Assembly: GCA_002245135.1 (NCBI GenBank)
Contig: NGBS01000585.1
Location: forward strand, 278,663 to 342,662
Source: Proteromonas lacertae
Lineage: Eukaryota; Sar; Bigyra; Opalinata; Proteromonadidae
Direction: 5' to 3'
DNA length: 64,000 nucleotides
Under the pieces are notes generated by a model. That model searched no databases. It saw only the letters and a program-made list of their open reading frames with translations, and was not told where the DNA came from. Made by a program: the position numbers and the translations under genes. Shown here in pieces: positions 59,929-64,000 of this stretch; position 1 is the first letter of the stretch; each line of letters starts with the position of its first letter.

Positions 59929-61347
59929 ATGAGTAATAATAATTACTATATGATGGACCGTGATGGCCAAAATATGCGGTACCCTAATTATGGTGGCGCA
60001 GCTGGATGTATAAAATGATGTTAATATTGTATTTAGTGCAGAATATGATGATGGCAGCAAGGAACCCAGTACACATACCCCAACCTTATATGTCTGCTCC
60101 AATGCATAGTATATATATTTATAGTAATGTTTGTAATAGATGTTAACCCAATGGCGACGAATATGCAACCAAGACCAATGTATGATCCAAACAGTGCAAT
60201 AAGGACAACAAATCCACCAAGAATGACAATGGATCCAAATTCTTTTATGTTTAGACAACCAAGACCAATGAATCCACAAATTATACCACGACCTCAACCT
60301 GGTACTCAACAAGTCATACGTCAACATACAATGACACCTTATGGAATGCAGAGAGAATTTCAACCAGGAATGTATGAGAATTACAATCCACAGACTTTCA
60401 TCCCACCAAACAGTTCAGGTAATCCAAACCATCCAGCATCACCTCCCATTGATTACAATAGTACAGGTGCTACACCAGGTACAGCAGGGGATGAATACCA
60501 ATATCCAGTAAGACCAAGATTATCACCACCATTAACAGCATCAGTACAACAACAACAACAACCAAATCCTCAAATAATCAGATCACATCCATCTCCACCA
60601 CTACCAACACAGTCTCCAATTCCAAATCAATCATCTTTACCATTACAACCAACTCAACCAACACAACAATCTCAAGTGATAGGAATGCCAATGAATATAC
60701 CACTTCAATATCCAATACAATCACTACCACCACAAGCCATTCCACAACCACAGCCAATACCATCCCAACAACAACAACAACAGCAACAGATACAACAACA
60801 AGAACCATTAACAGTAGAACAACAATATGGAATTGAAGGTTTAAATCGTGTAATGAAAATGGATGGTAATAGTGATTTAGAGATGTTAGCATTGGGATTA
60901 GATTTAATGTCACTTGGTTTACCACTTTCTACTAATGATAATATATATAATACTTTTGTATCACCATTAGTAGATAGTGGAAGAAATGTATCTTTATATC
61001 CTCCTAATTTTTCAATACCAACTTGTTATCAACATATTATTCCTCAATTAACTGAAAGTTTATTTACTCATTTTTCTTTGAGGACTTTATTTTATATATT
61101 TTATACAATGCCTGGTGATATAGCTCAAGCGTATGCAATGAAGAGATTATATGAAAACGGTTGGATATATAATAAAGTGGAGAAGAAATGGTATACTACA
61201 AATAATACTAAGAATAATGGATATCATTATTATGATGTAAATACATGGGATGATAAACCAAAATGGTGTAATGACCCACTACCAGGACCTGAATCAAATT
61301 ATGCAACAATGGAAGAAGTGAAAGAGAATTGTCCACCATTAAATTAA
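59929..61347 (+). CDS. CNOT2: CCR4-NOT complex subunit 2 (CNOT2/NOT2)
   Basis: CNOT2 links CNOT1 and CNOT3 in the main cytoplasmic deadenylase. The start at 59929 gives MSNNNYYMMDRDGQNMRYPN; introns of 29 and 31 nt (after AAG and after APMH) lead to a Pro- and Gln-rich region of about 230 residues with CAA runs. The folded end carries NSDLEMLALGLDLMSLGLPL (CNOT1-binding segment) and FVSPLVDSGRNVSLYPP. The NOT-box follows: SLRTLFYIFYTMPGDIAQAY, AMKRLYENGWIYNKVEKKWY, YHYYDVNTWDDKPKWC. This order fits CNOT2 better than CNOT3, which has a long N-terminal coiled coil not seen here. Confidence 0.87.
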
Positions 61348-61533
61348 TAAATAAATCGTAAAAAATAGATTTTGAAAAATAATAAATAATAAAAAAAAGA
61401 TGTAAAACCGATCTTTTCCTGCAAATTGTTTATGTTTTATGAGAGATTTTTAATTCAATCAAATACAAATTTTGTTATATAAAAACATTTTTTTTTATAT
61501 ATATTCATAATTAAATATCAACAAAACAAACAA

Positions 61534-63571
61534 CTAGCGTTTTGATTTCATCTGTTTCTCTATTTTGCTCAATTTCTAACAAAATTATATAATTTACAAT
61601 ATATATATATATACATGAATAATGTTTTGTAAACCATCGTCTATCATATTAAGAGTATTCTATTTAATAATAATACTTCTAATAAAAATACATCAAATTT
61701 TCTATTCATTTTGATATGTAACAGACTAGAGTACAAACTATTACAATATTCATTAACTTCATGTACTGAATCAATCATTGGACTTGTAAATTTTGTAGAA
61801 GCTATACTTTTCTCTAATTGTCTAATTCTTTCTTCCAATAAGTCTTTTTGAGATATTTCTATATCACTTTTCACTAGTTTTTGAACTGTATAATTGGCTT
61901 GTTTACTCAATTCTTCAGTATAATATAACTTTCTTTCTAATTCATCAATTTTCTGTTCATAATTTAACTTCATTTTGTTGAGATTATAATTGTTTAATTC
62001 ATATTGTTTTGTTATGTTATTCTCTAATAATTTATATTTCTGATTGTATTCTGCTTCTAATTGTTCTTTATATCTCTTTAATTCTTCATTTTCAATTGCA
62101 ATGGTATTTCTGGAATTCCCATTGACTGTTTATTGTAGTTATTATTTGTCATAATTGTTGTGTTGTTGTGTTGTTATTCTGTAGAGATGATTTCTTCAAC
62201 TTTGGAACTGATTTTGATCTTATTTTTCTTAGTAGTTTTGGGTTTTGTTCTATCAATAGTAATCACAGTAGAATTTGATGTTGGTAATGGTGTATAAGAT
62301 GATGATGATGATAAATATGTTGATTGATGAATTGAAGTACTATAATTATTATTATGATTAAATTGTTTTGTTAATGGCTTCTTTGGTCTTAATTTCATTC
62401 TTTTAGAACTTTTTGGTTTTGGTAGATTTTGAATTGCTGTATTGTTTAACACTAATTATTATTATATACATAAATAAATATATATACTTGGTGCAGTAGG
62501 TATAGTAACATCATTACTTGTAGTTGTATAATTATTATATAGAGGAATATTAGGTGTAAGATTATCATTATTACTATTGTTAATATATGAAAATGAATGT
62601 TGTTGTTGTTGTTGTTGTTGTTGCATTTGTTGAACTTGTTGGATTCTACTTATATTATTATTATTATTAAAGTTTGATGTATTTTTTGGTTTAAAAACAC
62701 ATCAGAACTTATATTGATATTGTATCTAACTCTTTATGATGAATATCACTACTAATGGTATTATTATTATTATTATTATTATCTGATCTATATTATTGAT
62801 GTATTTCATCATATCTTCACCTCCAATATTCATATTATCCGTCATAATGATGATGATGATTGAGATGAATTAGTATTTGGTTTTGTTGACATTATCTTTG
62901 GTTTAACTGGACTTACTCCATCTGAATCATCTGAAGCATGGATTTGACTTAATAGCAAATTCATTGAAGCTACAAATGTATGAACTTCTATTTGTTATTA
63001 ATATATTAAATATACTATCTTTATCATTACCTATCATTGTTACTTTTTCATTACTTGTAAATATCTATTATAAATATATTATTACAACTTTTAATATATA
63101 ATACAACATCAAATCTATTATCTGTTGGTTCTTCCCACAATTGAAATACTTCTATTGCTGTGATTGGCACACGACTTTGTGAATGCTATTTATATATTAA
63201 TTATGATTTAATTATACAGTATTTTGAAATACTAATTCCATACTCTCTGGATTGTAAGTTATAAATTCCTAAATTATAATTATTACACCTTATACATCGA
63301 TAAATCCATCTTTTATTTCTCTCTTAAATTTACCAGTTAATGCTTGATAGTCTAATTCAATAATATACTGTTGTTATACTAGTAACAGTAACAACTTTGG
63401 GCTCACTTGAACTAATATCCATATCGCTTTTACTGTTGCTATTTTCATTGTAATCTGAGTTTTGATTAATAGCAGGATCATAATATTCAACCGATTCTGA
63501 ATTATCAGTATCTCTAACACTTAAAAAACAAAAATATACATAATATTAGTAGTATACATATTTGAATTCAT
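61534..63571 (-). CDS. Asparagine/glutamine-rich protein with C-terminal coiled coil
   Basis: The start at 63571 gives MNSNI, and an intron ending AAG leads to SVRDTDNSESVEYYDPAINQ. A compact region follows across several short introns: DYQALTGKFKREIKDGFIDE, FITYNPESMELVFQNT, HSQSRVPITAIEVFQLWEEP and FTSNEKVTMIG. The middle is disordered, with a glutamine run (TTG repeats on the plus strand near 62600-62625), serine runs and a basic stretch (PKSSKRMKLRPKKPLTKQF). The end is a coiled coil (NYEQKIDELERKLYYTEELS, EERIRQLEKSIASTKF), closing with NTLNMIDDGLQNIIH and KLSKIEKQMKSKR. Joins between 62640 and 63060 are uncertain. I do not recognise the family. A head domain plus coiled coil recalls XRCC4/SAS6-like proteins in layout only. 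Confidence 0.5.
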
Positions 63572-63684
63572 TATTTTTTGTATATTTTGTTGATTCAAAC
63601 AAAAATCAGATTTGAAATTGAATTTGAATTTATATCAAACCATTCTAAGAAAAGCTCGACTGTTTTGTTTTGTTTTTTATTAAA

Positions 63685-64000
63685 ATGTCAATAGTAAATA
63701 CTCAAAGCTCAGTAGATTCTAGAGGAAGAAGAGGCGGATTACGTATACTATATTTTTTCATCATATAGAACCAGGAAAGCAGTACTTATCAACTGAAGGT
63801 ATAGATGAACTAGCTTTGGAATATCAAACATCTACTCAAAATAACTGGAGTCAAGAAAGACATCAAACTCTAGAAAAACTACTTCGTAAAGCTAATTCTG
63901 AGTTTTATGATCGTTTATGTAGAATGCAGGATTGTTATAAATTAGCAAAAGAAAGTATGAACATTAGTTTATAATAATCCAATATAGATGGTTTTGAAGA
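63685..64000 (+). CDS. Unrecognised gene, 5' part only
   Basis: The start at 63685 gives MSIVNTQSSVDSRGRRGGL. A 26-nt intron (63743-63768) leads to QPGKQYLSTEGIDELALEYQ and TLEKLLRKANSEFYDRLCRM, then DCYKLAKE. A second intron begins GTATGAAC near 63954 and ends AATATAG near 63986. The gene runs off the window. The visible part is polar and helical. I see no domain that I can name. Confidence 0.5.

Noticed and set aside
60578-60925. Minus-strand Val/Leu-rich ORF opposite CNOT2
   Set aside because: It is the complement of CAA/CCA-rich low-complexity coding sequence.

Overview
The window is nuclear DNA from a compact, AT-rich genome of a unicellular, flagellated, aerobic eukaryote. I cannot place the lineage. 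Many short spliceosomal introns (mostly 20-55 nt, GTAT...TAG, a few ending AAG or CAG) interrupt most genes, and intergenic gaps are usually 50-250 bp. Ciliary genes (IFT56, BBS4) imply a flagellum. Mitochondrial genes (BCKDHB, an IMP2-type peptidase, SLC30A9, proline dehydrogenase) imply respiring mitochondria. MSH4 implies meiosis. Stop codons appear standard (TAA, TAG and TGA all end genes). I see no rRNA, tRNA, CRISPR array or recognisable transposon. Exon joins were made by eye, so ends are best estimates.

Layout. 0.3-2 kb: a damaged protein kinase joined to TPR exons. 2.1-9.1 kb (minus): IFT56, a U-box protein and MSH4. 9.3-14.4 kb (minus): a very large cysteine-rich membrane protein. 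14.5-19.4 kb (minus): SKI3. 19.5-24.4 kb (plus): a nitrilase-like pseudoenzyme, a stomatin-like protein, BCKDHB and an inner-membrane peptidase. 24.6-30.9 kb: a YbaK-domain protein, a PHD-finger protein, a GPI-anchor-like surface protein with a duplicated domain, and a four-TM protein. 31-38 kb (plus): ribosomal eS21, a degenerate Fe-ADH-like protein, a three-domain paladin and a membrane RING-H2 ligase. 37.9-44.1 kb (minus): BTB-BACK protein, ribosomal uL30, SLC30A9 and a Rab GTPase. 44.4-55 kb: NOG1, cathepsin B, a CRN/RHS-like P-loop protein, BBS4, UBA3 and proline dehydrogenase. 55.2-64 kb: FkbM methyltransferase, a class C GPCR-like receptor, CNOT2, a coiled-coil protein and the start of one more gene.

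Functional themes are RNA turnover and ribosomes (SKI3, CNOT2, NOG1, eS21, uL30), mitochondrial metabolism and protein processing, ubiquitin-like pathways (UBA3, U-box, RING-H2, BTB-BACK), cilia, and a cell-surface set (cysteine-rich receptor, class C GPCR, GPI-like protein, four-TM protein). Neighbours do not look operonic.

Most noteworthy: a TPR gene whose 37-codon unit was multiplied together with its 30-nt intron; two recurring upstream motifs (AAATATAGTCGTTTC-like and TCAAGCTTGA-like) that seem to divide the promoters between them; a perfect E2F-type site before MSH4; a catalytically dead nitrilase with a frame break at an A7 run; and a surface protein built from two copies of a domain I do not recognise.
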